A stretch of 64,000 nucleotides of DNA from Rhipidocladum racemiflorum (GCA_036346355.1 CM070577.1:45890309-45954308); one strand, 5' to 3'. Counted from the first letter of the stretch, positions 33,243 through 44,485 are shown. Translations and numbers: made by a program. Notes: a model not told the origin generated them from the letters alone.

Positions 33243-34281
33243 AGCAGGCAATCCAGTCTTCACTGAGATCATTCAGATTTGCGAGCTGCATCAGATCAAG
33301 AACATCATGGCATACAAGTATGACTGGAACAATGAGATCATCATGCAGTTTTATGCCACCTTGTACTTTGACAAGAATGATGAGGCCATTTGGTGGATGA
33401 CCGACAAGATATGGTATGTGGCTAGCAAGAAGAGATTTGCCAGAGTGCTCAACCTCAGATACAATGCCAGTCCAAAGCTTCATGAGAAGAAAGTGATGAC
33501 TCCTGAGCAAATTGAGGCTTTGTATGACACTTCCAGGAGCTTCACAGTTGGGACCATCAAGGGTCTAAAGGACATACCAGCTGTGCTCAACAGGTTGTTG
33601 AGAGTCACTCTTTCGCCAAAGGAAGGAGATGCGTCTGCTATCAGTTCCTATGGTAGGAACCTGCTGTTTCACCTCGTTGAGAGCACTGACCCTTTTGACA
33701 TTGTCGATTTCTTGTGGGAAACAATGAGGCAGAACGCGCAGAGCAACATGGCGATTGCGGCTATGCACCTTCGTGATGACCTTGATCTCTTGGTGAGTGG
33801 GCTGAAGTTTGTTAGAGATGAGGAGCATCTTTCTTACAAGGTCCGCCTCAGCCTACTCCAAATTTCTCCAGTGCTCCTGGTCTCGCTACTAGACCTCGCT
33901 GAGGTCGTGGCTTTCAGCTCTACCTCTGCTCCTGCTCGGTGTGCCTCCAGTCATTCCTTCCGAAAGCGATCCGAGGTCCCGAGCAGCACTCTTCAGAGGA
34001 TGCTCAAGCATGTCTTTCTTCTTTGCCGCGACATCTCCACCAGGCAGAAGGTGATGAGTCGACAGATCAAGAAGAATGGTCAAGACATTCGCAGCATCCG
34101 CCGCCACAATGGCGAGGCAGTCTCTCCCAGCGATTCCTCCGGGTCTTCCGAGGAGAGTAGCGACGCCACTTCTGCTGATGCCTTGTTTGGGATTGCTTCC
34201 TCCTCTGCTCCTCCAGCGCCTGGTGACGTCGACAGCGAGGGCTCTGAGTATGAGGCCTCCGACGACGGAGATGACGAGTGA
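33243..34281 (+). pseudogene. Sirevirus extra ORF downstream of pol, 3' part (open, about 330 codons)
   Basis: The frame runs from the solo LTR edge (GNPVFTEIIQICELHQIKN) through KYDWNNEIIMQFYATLYFD, IWWMTDKIWYVASKKRFARV, FTVGTIKGLKDIPAVLNRLL and RNLLFHLVESTDPFDIVDFL to an acidic Ser-rich tail (SDSSGSSEESSDATSAD, EYEASDDGDDE) and a stop at 34281. The pattern of a chain hitting tryptophans near YDWN...QFYATL and WMT recalls plant retroelement-associated domains such as Transposase_32/'putative plant transposon protein'; this is from memory. Function is unknown. No signal peptide or transmembrane helix is visible. The strong openness over more than 300 codons, beside a frameshifted pol, is notable. 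Confidence 0.7.
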
Positions 34282-34310
34282 TTTCCTGTGTCTTCCTTTT
34301 TGGTGTCTTG

Positions 34311-34702
34311 ATGCCAAAGGGGGAGTGATTCCTTTAGCCGCGTTGTCTTTAGCCTTCTTTAGTCGCGTTGGAGAGGCGTTTGTTCTTGTGATTATTTATT
34401 CGCTTGTGGACTTGTGTTGCTTATTTCGTGTCGTGAACTCTGTTATTCCATGTAATGACTTTAATGCTTATTTTTTATGCATGTAATGACTTTCAATTAC
34501 TTGTGTTGTATTCTCGGATGCTGTGTTTAAGGGGGAGCTCTCGGTTATCTCTCGATAAATATGTGCATTTGTTTCCACTCAATTCCTCTAATGCACACAT
34601 TTAGGGGGAGCTCCTCTTATTTATCTTATGCCTAAGTCTTGTTCTCGTTATTTTATTTGCTAATTAATTGTGTTGTCATCAATTCACCAAAAAGGGGGAG
34701 AT
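34311..34702 (+). other. Four polypurine tracts before the Sirevirus 3' LTR
   Basis: AAAGGGGGAG occurs near 34317, AAGGGGGAGCTC near 34528, TAGGGGGAGCTCC near 34601 and AAAAAGGGGGAGA at 34689-34701, directly at the LTR. The last is the working plus-strand primer; repeated tracts are a Sirevirus trait. Confidence 0.85.
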
Positions 34703-36111
34703 TGAAAGTGCATCTAGGCCCCTCAAATTGTTTTGGTGATTAATGACGACACAATTAAAGAGATCTAATGTTTTATCCAAGAATACTGCAGATATCGAGA
34801 TTATATCGAAGTTTGGAATGACATTGGACACCCCCTCGACTACTTAAAATCAAAAGGACGGCATCAAGACCAAAGTTGTAATCTTTTATTCAATTGTGTC
34901 TTAAGGATAGCCGTACTATTAAGAGGGTATGACGAGAAATCGATTTTAGGATGTGCATGTGCTCAACATCAAGTCTTGCATCTCACTTTAGCACTCCTAC
35001 ACTTGGTTTTGAAAAGTTTCAATTTGAAACCGTTCTGGGTAACCCGGAGTATCCGGACATTTTGTCCGGAGTCTCCGGATTCAATCCGGAGTGTCCGGAC
35101 ATTTGGTCCGGAGTCTCCGGGTTGGACCTCTCGGTTGCTTTTTGAGCTTTCACCTGGTCCGAGTATCCGACATTTGGTCCGAGTCTCGGATAACCCGGAG
35201 TCTCCGGGTTGTTTGTCCGGACACTCCGGCCTGTTCAAAAACGGGAGTAACGGCTAGTTTTCAAAAAGAGTATTTAAAGCCTCCACTCCACTCCAACGGC
35301 TAGGATCTCTATTGAGCTCATTCATAGCAGCATTCAAGCCATTCCTAACCATCTCTAAGCATTCAATAGAGCCCCCACTTCCTCCCACCAATTAATTTGG
35401 TTGTTGATCTTTTTGGTGTGGAGAGGAAGAAGAAAAGTGCAAAGTGCATTCATTTCATCTTGTTGAGCACTAGTTCATCCTCCAAGCGATTCTTCGTGGT
35501 GCTATTTCTCTTGGAGGTTGAAGGTCTCCTAGACGGCTAGGAGTCACCGGAGCTACCAACTTGTGTGGTGAGCCCGGTAGTTTGTGAAGGCAAGTCTCGC
35601 CTCAGAAAGGAAAGAGACAAGAAGTGAAGCCGGCGAGTGCATTTGTGCAACACCTGGGAGGAAAGCGGGTTGAAAGAGACCCGGCTCAAGTGCGACTGAG
35701 CCACCTCAACGGAGACGTAGGGTTCCTTCAAGAACCCGAACTTCGGTGAAAATTCGTGTCTCTCGCATTCACTTTTACTTCTTAGTATTGCTTAAGTGGA
35801 TTTGAATTTGTAAAGTTAGATCTAGCTCTTTGCTTGGCTTTAAATTCAAATTCTTGCTAGCAATTGTTCTAGGTTGTTCTTGCTATATACTTCTAGTGGT
35901 TTATTGTGCTTGCTAGAGTAGTTTTTATCTCGCTCCCGAGCCAGCTAACCCGGAGAGTCCGGACTCAATACCGGACACTCCGGACAAGCCGGAGTATCCG
36001 GACCAAAAACCCGGAGACTCCGGGTTGACCAGGTCGGCCAGGTTTATTCCGCTGCGTAAATTTTAATCCGCCTATTCACCCCCCCTCTAGGCGACATCGT
36101 TGGTCCTTTCA
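34703..36111 (+). repeat. Sirevirus 3' LTR
   Basis: It is 1,409 bases, starting TGAAAGTGCATCTAGG and ending GGTCCTTTCA. It aligns along its full length with 21379-22763, so the insertion looks young, although small gaps inflate the apparent difference. It contains CCGGAGTNTCCGG clusters at 35041-35232 and 35950-36030. Confidence 0.93.
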
Positions 36112-36116
36112 GGCTT
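36112..36116. repeat. Target-site duplication GGCTT, right copy
   Basis: Identical to 21374-21378. Together they fix both ends of the Sirevirus and show it inserted in one event. Confidence 0.95.
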
Positions 36117-36458
36117 CCGCTGAGCTCTGCTGTCTCGGCGTGGGTGGTGACGGAGTACTGTGCCTTCCAGTTCCCTGGAGTAAGTGCGAGCGATCTGCTG
36201 CATTGCTCGACGCGACACCTCCTGAATTCCCATCTCAAAGGTAGACCTCCTGGCGGTGAAGTGAAAAGGGTGACTAAACTTCGTCTTCTCTTGGGCATAC
36301 ACCATGATCTTGACGTCCCATCCTATGACCAGTCCTGCCTGCACGAGTGTAGTCCCTCGGTAGAGTGGTCTCTCAAAACCTCCGAGAAACTGAAGCATAC
36401 GCCACAACTCGGCAGCGTAGCCACCTTCACGCTCGGCGCAGTTGTTCTTCATCATCAT
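36112..36458 (-). pseudogene. Gypsy orf0, 5' part
   Basis: An ATG at about 36458 begins MMMKNNCAEREGGYAAELW, followed by LQFLGGFERPLYRGTTLVQA, VYAQEKTKFSHPFHFTARRS and RRAMQQIARTYSRELEG, then RRDSRAQRKP at the Sirevirus junction. The frame continues without shift at 21378 when the duplicated five bases are counted once. Orf0 upstream of gag is known in rice RIRE-type Gypsy elements (from memory) and has no established function. This half has no stops. Confidence 0.72.
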
Positions 36459-36656
36459 CTGTCAAAAGACGCTCACATAAGAACGCAACATTTTAAAATC
36501 AAAGTGGAAGACAAAAAGAACTCAGCAAGGGGTATGAACAAGACAGAAAGGGGTAAGTCGAGAATTCATTCATTATCTTGACGACTTTTAACTTTAGAAA
36601 ATAAGTTTTATCCTCACTACGACCAATCTAACTATGGGTGAGCCTATAGTCAGTAT

Positions 36657-36669
36657 GGCTCTGATACCA
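36657..36669 (-). other. Gypsy primer-binding site (initiator Met tRNA)
   Basis: Reverse complement is TGGTATCAGAGCC, four bases from the LTR end at 36674. Between here and orf0 (36470-36650) is an untranslated leader. Confidence 0.9.
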
Positions 36670-37354
36670 CCTCTGTCGAGACCCGAATTTGCATATCCGG
36701 ACCCTCTGTGTATTCAGCACTAGTCCAGGATCACGTTAGTGTACACAGTTTCAACATTGGTAATTATCACAATCATACTCAACGAAATAATAAGGTACTT
36801 TAATTAGTTAACCAAACTGGTTGCTCAACCTCAAGGTCAAGTTACAAATATACGCCACGCAGGGCGAAAATTTATTAAAAGAGAAAGAACAGCAGAGGAA
36901 AATAAGATAACTTCGTGGCGCCATCCAGTATACCACAGGCAACTGACTGGGCTCGCTCCCTAGTTAGATGGCTCCTCCTGATACTCCTGCTCCAAAGCTG
37001 GCGTTGCATCGCCTCTTCTTCAACTGAGGTTGTATCGTGGCAAGGATGAGTACTTGGTGCTCAGCAAGTCATGCACAGAATGCAAGCTAATATACTACAT
37101 GCATGGCTTAATACAAGGGAATAGCTCAAGGTTCATTTGTAGTAACAGCATTTAACAAGTAACATAAGTAGATTCGAAAGCAGTGAAAACAAGTATAACA
37201 TCAATAACTTTTCCAGGAGTTAAATAAACATCTTTCCCATTCCTAATCCATATTTCCATCAACGTCATTATTAAACCAAACCAAACCTTTCAAGTCCAAA
37301 TTGTTTTCAAGAAAGTCTAACCCTTGACTGTAATCCCCGAGCAATGTCTAGTGC

Positions 37355-37430
37355 CACGGACACGGCTATTCGAATAGATTTTACACTCTGCAGAGGTTAT
37401 GCACTTTACCCACAAGATACAGTCAAACAC
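37355..37430 (-). promoter_or_regulatory. Conserved Gypsy LTR module, copy in this LTR
   Basis: The reverse complement contains GGGTAAAGTGCATAACCTCT, GCAGAGTGTAAAATC and ATTCGAATAGCCGTG. It is the counterpart of 32508-32580. The function is inferred from conservation only. Confidence 0.45.
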
Positions 37431-39009
37431 CACAAAGGCGAGTGATTGTAACAAAGCCTTTCGGCAACTGCTAACTACACAAGTGAACCTTTCCAGTTTT
37501 TGTCATACACCATCCCTTCCCTTAACAGAGGTGAAGTATGGGACCGACATACCGTTGGACGGGTACCATGCCATAGCCCTGGTACGCTCCCCTTTCAAGC
37601 TACACAAAAGGTGTAGTTGACACCCGAGGTATCACATGCAAGTTATTAGTAACTTACTCAACTAGGATCGTCCCACTCCGGTCATGTGGTTGCACGATTG
37701 GCTCAGTTCAAAGGCTTTCAAGGTCAAGTCCTTAGGTTGACTAGGGCAAGACTACCCGAAGAACCAAATCAACGTTCCCGGTGCCACAACTGGCCCACCT
37801 GATCATTCTTGCCACATGCACCGGTCGAAAACTATTTATCAAACCCCCAGTTGATTACCATGCACCACGTGCCATTAATATCATCATCAATAACACATGA
37901 CACTTCTCAAAACAGGTTCCATATCTCATTAAGTCAATGTTATCATGTAATTGTCAAAAACATGTCGCGTGGCAAGGCTAAGCATACTACATCGGTCTAG
38001 TTACCCATGTTGGCAATTTAATAATGTCCAACTAATAATCCACAACTAGGGTGACAAGGGGTCATGGCATACAATTACTTATGTCAAGGTGGCATACAGT
38101 AACTAGGTAATTAACTAATCTCCCAAAATTAATTAAAGCGTTTTCTAATTGAACTAGCATGCAATAATTTAAATCAAATTAATTTTAAAATGGGATCAAC
38201 ATGGTCAAAGCATAACTTGCCTTCAAAAAGTACTTGCTCTTGGTCTTGAGCTGGCTCCTAGGTCAACACTTCACCTTCGAAGCCTTTTGGCACTTCAACG
38301 TCTACTCGTAACGCGTGCAAATAGCAATCAATAAATAAAACAGAACACAAAAGTGTTCAAAAGTTCAAATAAACTTCATAAACAGAGAGAGCACATTTTT
38401 ATAAATTTTTAGAAACTGGAATCGTCCAAATCGGAGTTAAAATGCAAAAGTTATAATTGTTTAAAGTTTAAAGAAACCATTAATTAAATATAAACAGAGA
38501 AATATTCATAATCAAAAATTAATTAAAATTCATATTTGAGTAGGTCTCAATTTTATGAAAATTTAGAAATTTGAATCACTCAAATCGGAGTTGAAACGCA
38601 AAAGTTATAAGCATTTGAAGTTTGAAACTATATTTAAATTCAATAACCGAATTAAATAAATAATTTCTTTTTCGGAAAAAGATTTATAGCGTAAGCATGA
38701 CACGTGGACCAATCAGAAGCCGCCACGTTGCCTCGGGTCCATGGACCCGGCGCACGGTTCGGTTCGGTCCACCGTGGACCTGGTCCACGGCACGTGTGCC
38801 TCTGACAGGTGGACCCCACAGGTGACGCCGGGCCACGACGCCACCGCTACCGGGCCGAGGGTCAGCTGACACGCGGGCCCCCACCGTGACGTCAGCATGA
38901 CATCATGGTGTGGTTCGGAGGCCACTAACACGTGGGTCCCACGCTGACGTCACGTGCTGACGTTAGTGGCGATCGGGGCTGACCGCGACGGTCAGGCTTC
39001 TGGCCACGT

Positions 39010-39905
39010 AGCTTGATCTGGGCCGTTGGTTTGAAAATCAACGGTCCAGATTGGATCGGGATGACGCGCGTTTGGGGTGAACGCGGTCAATCTGGACCGT
39101 TCGATCTCGATCGGACGGCCGAGATCCAGTCTAACGCTACAACGCGGCTAACCCGAACCGTACGATCTAGATCTAACGGCTGAGATTACCCCTAGCACGG
39201 TGCGGTTATGGGCTACGTGGCTCAATCTAGAGCCGTTGGATCTAGATCCAACGGCTGGGATTGGATCTGAGAAATCGCAACGTGGTCTTACCGCGGGTGA
39301 CGTGGACGAATCTGGACCCTCGGATCTGGATCGGACGGTGGTGAGAGCTCGGTGACGGCGATGGCTTCGCGGCGGAGCTGGCAGACCGGAGCCGAGGAAG
39401 ACGACCACGGGCACGGCGTTTCGGGGCGGATCCGATGAGGTGAGTGGTACTGCTCGACGCGTCTCGATGCAACGGTTCTAGATCTGGGCTCAACGGCAGC
39501 GGAGACGGCTCGACGGCGACGGAAAACGGCAGGAACCGCGGCGGTGCGCACTCCCAACTTCGGTGAGCTCTAGCGCGGACGTGGCGGCGGCTCAGGCTCG
39601 ATGAGTTAGGGCTACGGGTGCGCACGGAAGAGGCGGTCCCGATACGGGTGGCGGCGCAATAAATAGCCCCTCGACGTCCGTGAAACATGCGGAAAACAAG
39701 GTCCCACGCGTAGGCGGCGGCGGAAACCGGCGAGGATACGGTTTGGGTGACGTGGCGCAACGAGAGCCGTTGGATCAAGATCCAACGGTTGCGGGGTTTG
39801 GGCTCAGGTACGGCTCGGTTGACTTGGCAGTCTCGGTCGGAGTCGGGCTCGGGCGACGCGGCTCGATCTCGGCCGTTGGATCAAGATCCAACGGTCGAGG
39901 GGATT
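39010..39905. repeat. Dispersed CCGTTGGATC..GATCCAACGG palindromes
   Basis: Clear copies lie near 39021 (diverged), 39160 (diverged), 39231, 39767 and 39872, each of about 22-26 bases with a 0-4-base centre. Matching palindromes occur in the solo LTR near 30387, 30895 and 30963. Confidence 0.8.
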
Positions 39906-40275
39906 AGGGTTCGGCCGACTTGGTTCGGCTCAACCGCGATTCGGGTCGGACTTGGACTCGAGTCCAACTCGGGCTCGGTCGGAGGAACAGTAAAACCCGG
40001 TTTGATTTTCCAGCGATTAAATACTTTAATTAATTTCTAGAAATTCAAATAATTCAAGAAAAATAGCAAAATAATCAGAAAAATTCCAGAAAAATTCTGG
40101 AAAATATTTTAGGGCATTTGGGACTCAAATAAAATAGTTCCAACAAAATTTTATTTGTAAAATTAAATTCTTTAATTATTTCAAAAGGACATAAATCCAA
40201 ATAAATCCCGAAAATTCCAAAAATTCACAAAAGTGCAAAATATCATTAAAAGTCATGAAAAGCAAAAATTTGGGG

Positions 40276-43266
40276 TGTTACATCCCAAAATGCCCAAAAT
40301 ACACTATCCTAACCGTTTCGAGCCACTGAGTCCAAAAATAACCTCCGATCCGCAATCCGGAGTCTCCAAAATTCCCGAAATACCAGATATACCCTCCGAC
40401 TCTTTCTCGGTCCGGTTTCCGTTTTTGTTTTTGTTTCCATTTTTATTCCGTTTTTCGTTTGTTTATTGTCGTTTGTCCTTTTCGCACTAGATTCGGCCGT
40501 TGGGCTGTTCGAGGAGCACCAGCAGTATCCGGAGCAGGAGCCGGACCCGACAGAGGCTAAGTACGACTACGTCGACTACAGTTCAGCCGAGCCCGCCGCC
40601 AAGCAAGGCAAGCCGTACACCATTGATCATGTTGAACCCATTCATGACTGTTATAATTAGTAATTAATTTCTATCGCATTATTTTACTGTATATTGAAAT
40701 ATTGAAAACCGTTATTTTAGAATGACAAGATATCTAGATAATGCCGAATTGCTCATGGAACTTCCTTGAAAATATTGAACCCTACTAAATCCTGGTTAAC
40801 CCTAGGTGAGTAACTTATGCCATGTTAGTTAAGTTATTATAAATCCTGTAATTAGTTCAAATGCATTTAAAATGGAAATGAAGTACTGCCGAGTCACTGA
40901 CTCGGATGTTTATAAAAGTGCTACAGTCAGGGGGACAATATTGGGCTATCCACGAGGTGGAATTGAGTCCGATCCCCGACTGATGATTAATGCCATGGCT
41001 GGAATGGTGGTTGGTACATGTGACATCATAAAAATATGACATTAGAGATTGTGACATTATAAAGTGTGGTATTTTAGATTTGTGACATCTCAAAATATGA
41101 CTTTATAGATTACGGCTTATCGGTATGACTTTATATTGCGTTTTCGGGTGTTTGGGCCTTTCTGGGGAAGATTGGGCCTTGGGGGGATCTTTTTGGGCCG
41201 AAGGTGGAGGATCATTGGCCCATGTGGAAGGGAATTTGGGCAGCAACCCTACTGCCCATTGCGCCCCACCCCCCTATTGCGCCCCCCAAGCCCTCCCTCA
41301 ACCCTAGCCGCCGCCCCCTTGCCCCTTGCGCCTCCACCCTTGCCTCCCCCACCTTGCGCCTCCTCTCCTCCACCCCCTAGCCGGCCCTAGCAGGGATCCA
41401 CCCTCTCCTTGCTGCCACACCCTTCTCCTCCGATGATTTCGCCGTTGGGAAGCTCCGCAACCGGGAGGAACCGGCGGATTCGGCGTTTGGAGGGAGATCA
41501 ACACCGGGAGGAGAAGTTTTCCGTCATCATTCGGTTCTTCATGAAGAGGTAACGAATCATGGCCTTCTTGGGGTAATTTAGGTGCTGCTAGATGAGGTAT
41601 TCCATGCCCTAGATCCATGTTTAGGTGCTGTAATTAGAGGTATAGATTCGTTTAGTAGATCTGTTTCGCGCAGTAGCCTCGGCCAATTCCAGACAGTTGA
41701 CTTCGATCTCGGTTTTGGGGCTTTAGAGTCGGATTTCGGTCGGCCGCCTGTTGATAAAGTTGTAGATAATCGAAAACCCTTTCAATGAAGACTAAGAATG
41801 CTTACTTCCGTCCAACTGTTTAAAAGTTATGGATGTTTTACCGAACGTTGTCAAAACTGTGACGTGATTGGGACAGATCGTGTTGATCTGTAGATTATTC
41901 AATTTTAGAGGCCGAATCAGTTTTTCCCAATACTTAGAAAAAGCTAGGAAATTTCCTAAGCTTTGAGAAAATGTACTCGTTTGTCTGATTTGGAGTCGTT
42001 AAGCCCTAGTTATGGTCTTCCGAAGGCTGCTATCCCGACTGGACAGATTCTCTCTTTTTGGGTATTGGGAGTAGATCGCGAAGTCGGTTTGACTAAGTGT
42101 TCTTGTGTGGTCTTGTGTGCATGTGGTTGAGTGTATTGAACCTTTGTGCAGGTGGTGTGACCCCGGGAGTGCCGTTGTCGTCTCACCGCGCCGTCTCACG
42201 AGGGGTGAAGGCAAGTGTATTAGGATGGATTTGGGGGTTTTGGGCGGTCAACTAGATGTGTAGTTGTGCCATGATGCTATGTGATGTGCTTATTTGCCAT
42301 GTTGATCCTTGTATGAGTTATGATATTCATGTTTCGTTTAAGGATATGCCGTTGTTATATGAAGTTTCCTTTATGCAAGTTATATCATGTTGTTATATAT
42401 TGAGATTTCCTTTATGCAAATTATAACATGATGTGGCATATGTGCATTCATGATGGAAGAGGCGACCCATTCTGATGCGGGTCTCTGTGTCTACACGTAG
42501 TGAACACAAAAGACCTACCTCGTAGTCCCATCCACGGTTGTGTATGGGAGCGAGTCAGTAAGAGTAGGCACCCTCCATCTATGGGATGGAAGGGGAAAGA
42601 GGATGCACACCGACGGGTGTGCACTCGGCAATACCGGTATGTGCTTCAACGAGACATGTGCATTGCATGAATGAGAATGATTATGAGATGTTTATGAAGA
42701 TGAACTATGAGATGCTTATGATGATGTGTTATGGTATGTGATATTGATGCTATTGAATAATGTTGTTATTCTATCCCATTGCAATACACTTTGCTGAGTG
42801 ATGAACTCACGCTTGTATTTTATGTTGTTTTTAGGTACCATGAAACCGCCATGCGGGAAAGGGGAATAGTGGCACTTCTTCACGTAGCTTTATTCACCTA
42901 GACAACTACACACTCTCATTTGTAGTTGTAATGATTACCATATTGTGCTAAACTTGAATTAGGCTATCGTATGTGCTTGGTTTTAATGTTCTCTCCATAT
43001 TCATTCATGAACTTTGGAGTTTATGTTATGGGCTTGAAATGATACCTTATCTCCTGCTAGTGTTGTTTTAGATGTCATCTATTATGCTAGTATGATGTGA
43101 TAATGTTATTGTTGCCTCAAACCATGCAAAACAAGGGAAGTGCTGCCGAAATTTTGGTTAAAGCATTTACACCATTGCTGTAATTTTTCTTTATTTGTGG
43201 TATTTAGATGTTGCTTCTACCATGTTTGGTGACATTTAGAGCATACTAGATGCCGGGGTGTTACAG
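40276..43266 (+). repeat. Probable further Gypsy LTR (plus strand), about 3 kb
   Basis: The left boundary sequence TGTTACATCCCAAAATGCCC overlaps the end of the neighbouring LTR, and the right end reads GCCGGGGTGTTACA at 43266. It is followed by a loose primer-site match (TTGGTACTAGATGGGC). Internal features fit a Gypsy LTR: a GC-rich leader at 41240-41560 with a possible donor site (AAGAGGTAACG), two AAGTTATATCATG-type repeats near 42376-42430, and a GAGTGATGAACTCACGCTTG block near 42795 resembling those in other LTRs here. No coding sequence is convincing. Orientation and limits are inference. Confidence 0.55.
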
Positions 43267-44202
43267 TACAGTTGGTACTAGATGGGCTTGTGAAATGCTT
43301 TTAAGGCTTAATTTGTGACAAGGTAAGGATGAAACCCCCTTCAGCAAAGTAAATAATTTAAATTCCCACTCAACCACAAGTCGAGCTGGTCTGTAGGCCT
43401 GTCTCCGATATAGCTCAGTACATTAGCATTTTGAAGGATCGTTGGAAATACCCCTAAACAATGTCTAGATACACTAATCGACTCTAAACAGCGGAAGAAA
43501 TAATTGAAACAATACAAAACCAAGAGACTAAACAAAGAGAATCAATCACAACGAGCGCAGATCAAACAATCAGAATCACGCTTCATAATCAAATCAATCG
43601 AGTACTGAATTCATTTACAGAGAAGAAACCTTCTAACGGCATGCACAGGGTAGACGCAGACCTTCTTCTGTCCGTCGTCTTTCTCTCCCTAGCTTCACCA
43701 GCCGCACGCGCGCCTCCGCTCGGCGATCTCCCAGAGCTCCTTTTCTCTGTCAATACCTCTGCTGCCCCTACGTTTCCTTCTCTGCACACGCCGCCTCTTT
43801 CTCCTGGAGTCTAGCGCTGCCCCTAGGTTGCTCGCATCTGGGAAACCCTCACGTCCATCGTATATTAACATCCTGGACCTCCCTTGCTATTTATATATAC
43901 TTATGAAGCCAAAGTCCCAACGTGGAAACCTCTTCTATCTCTTGCTTTCCTTATTTGATTGAATATCCAGCCAAAACTTGCTTCCGATTGGACCTCCATC
44001 CGACCCGGCCCGCTTGCCTCCATGCATACGTCGCGCCTGGCCACTGCACCCCTGCATGCGTTGGTCGCTGCGCTCCTGCATGTTGCATCACACGCGCACA
44101 CACGCCATATCACGCACACAACACCACGCCACACCAGGCACGCAACACACACCACACATGCATGCACATACCACGCACACAAATATGCAAACAACACCAT
44201 GC
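43267..44202 (-). other. Unassigned stretch, LTR- or promoter-like on the minus strand
   Basis: On the minus strand a TATA-like TATATATAAATAGCAAGG lies near 43885-43902, followed downstream by GC-rich leader-like sequence (43860-43640) and T-rich sequence with TTTGTTTAGTCTCTTGG. This is the look of a Copia LTR or a gene promoter, but I could not find paired LTR ends. The stretch 44090-44200 is CA-rich (ACACACCACACATGC). ORFs across 43901-44460 follow from that composition. Confidence 0.3.
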
Positions 44203-44485
44203 TGTGTTTGGTTGCTTGCATGGTGTCTGAATCGTATGAGTGGATGCAACTGTATCTGTTAGACACATGTTTGATTTCCTGTTCATCCTGGCCAAGTGGA
44301 TACAATTGCATCCACTCATACAGGATGGAGAAAACACAGAAATTGGACTTCTCTCTAATGCAGGCCCGTGAGATGCACAAACAAGCAACCAAACAACTTA
44401 ACTTGCATCCACCCAGTCAGGCCAAGGCTAGTCTGGATGACTCATACGAAACAAGTTAGAATGGTGCAGGTAACCAAACACACCC
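44203..44485. mobile_element. MITE-like inverted-repeat element
   Basis: TGTGTTTGGTTGC at the left faces GTAACCAAACACA at the right, with an inner facing copy AAGCAACCAAACAA near 44382 and a palindromic pair (GGATGCAACTG and CAATTGCATCC) inside. GTGTTTGGTT-type termini are common in grass MITEs. Length is about 195 or 285 bases depending on which right end is used. The target duplication is unclear and there is no coding capacity. Confidence 0.5.

Larger units (their letters stand above)
21379..36111 (+). mobile_element. Sirevirus-type Ty1/Copia retrotransposon, nearly full length
   Basis: The element has two 1.4 kb LTRs starting TGAAAGTGCATCTAGGCCCC and ending GGTCCTTTCA, a Met-tRNA primer site, gag with zinc knuckle and coiled coil, pol in Copia order (protease, integrase, reverse transcriptase, RNase H), a long region downstream of pol with an extra ORF, and four polypurine tracts. 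It is flanked by GGCTT on both sides. A solo Gypsy LTR (29983-33242) interrupts the extra ORF; without it the element is about 11.5 kb. Coiled-coil gag, extra 3' ORF, multiple polypurine tracts and CCGG palindromes together mark the Sirevirus lineage. Confidence 0.93.
19802..40282 (-). mobile_element. Gypsy element (minus strand), truncated in gag and split by a Sirevirus
   Basis: In minus-strand order: 5' LTR (40282-36674), primer site (36669-36657), orf0 (36458-36112 and 21378-20954), gag (20665 to about 19820), then loss of everything downstream. The interval 21379-36111 is a later insertion with a perfect GGCTT duplication. The orf0-gag layout agrees with what I recall for rice RIRE-type Gypsy elements; the exact family is unconfirmed. 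Confidence 0.85.
36674..40282 (-). repeat. Gypsy 5' LTR, full length
   Basis: On the minus strand it starts TGTAACACCCCAAATTTTTG at 40282 and ends GGGTCTCGACA at 36674, 3,609 bases. Similar blocks link it to the solo LTR (29983-33242) and the fragment at 9296-13124, roughly 80% by eye. The middle (38690-39980) is GC-rich and full of CCGTTGGATC palindromes. ORFs there are compositional. Adjacent sequence at 40283 is TCCCA; no partner duplication is available because the other end of the element is lost. Confidence 0.88.

Noticed and set aside
33307..34281. A 324-codon ORF as a host gene
   Set aside because: It lies inside the Sirevirus between pol and the 3' LTR, on the same strand, and continues an ORF cut by a solo LTR.
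40857..42214. A host gene with GC-rich first exon and donor-like site
   Set aside because: No ORF with a family motif follows, and the surroundings fit an LTR leader; kept as a probable LTR.
43901..44459. His/Thr-rich ORFs of 90-166 codons
   Set aside because: They come from a CA-rich tract and the MITE-like repeat, open in several frames at once.
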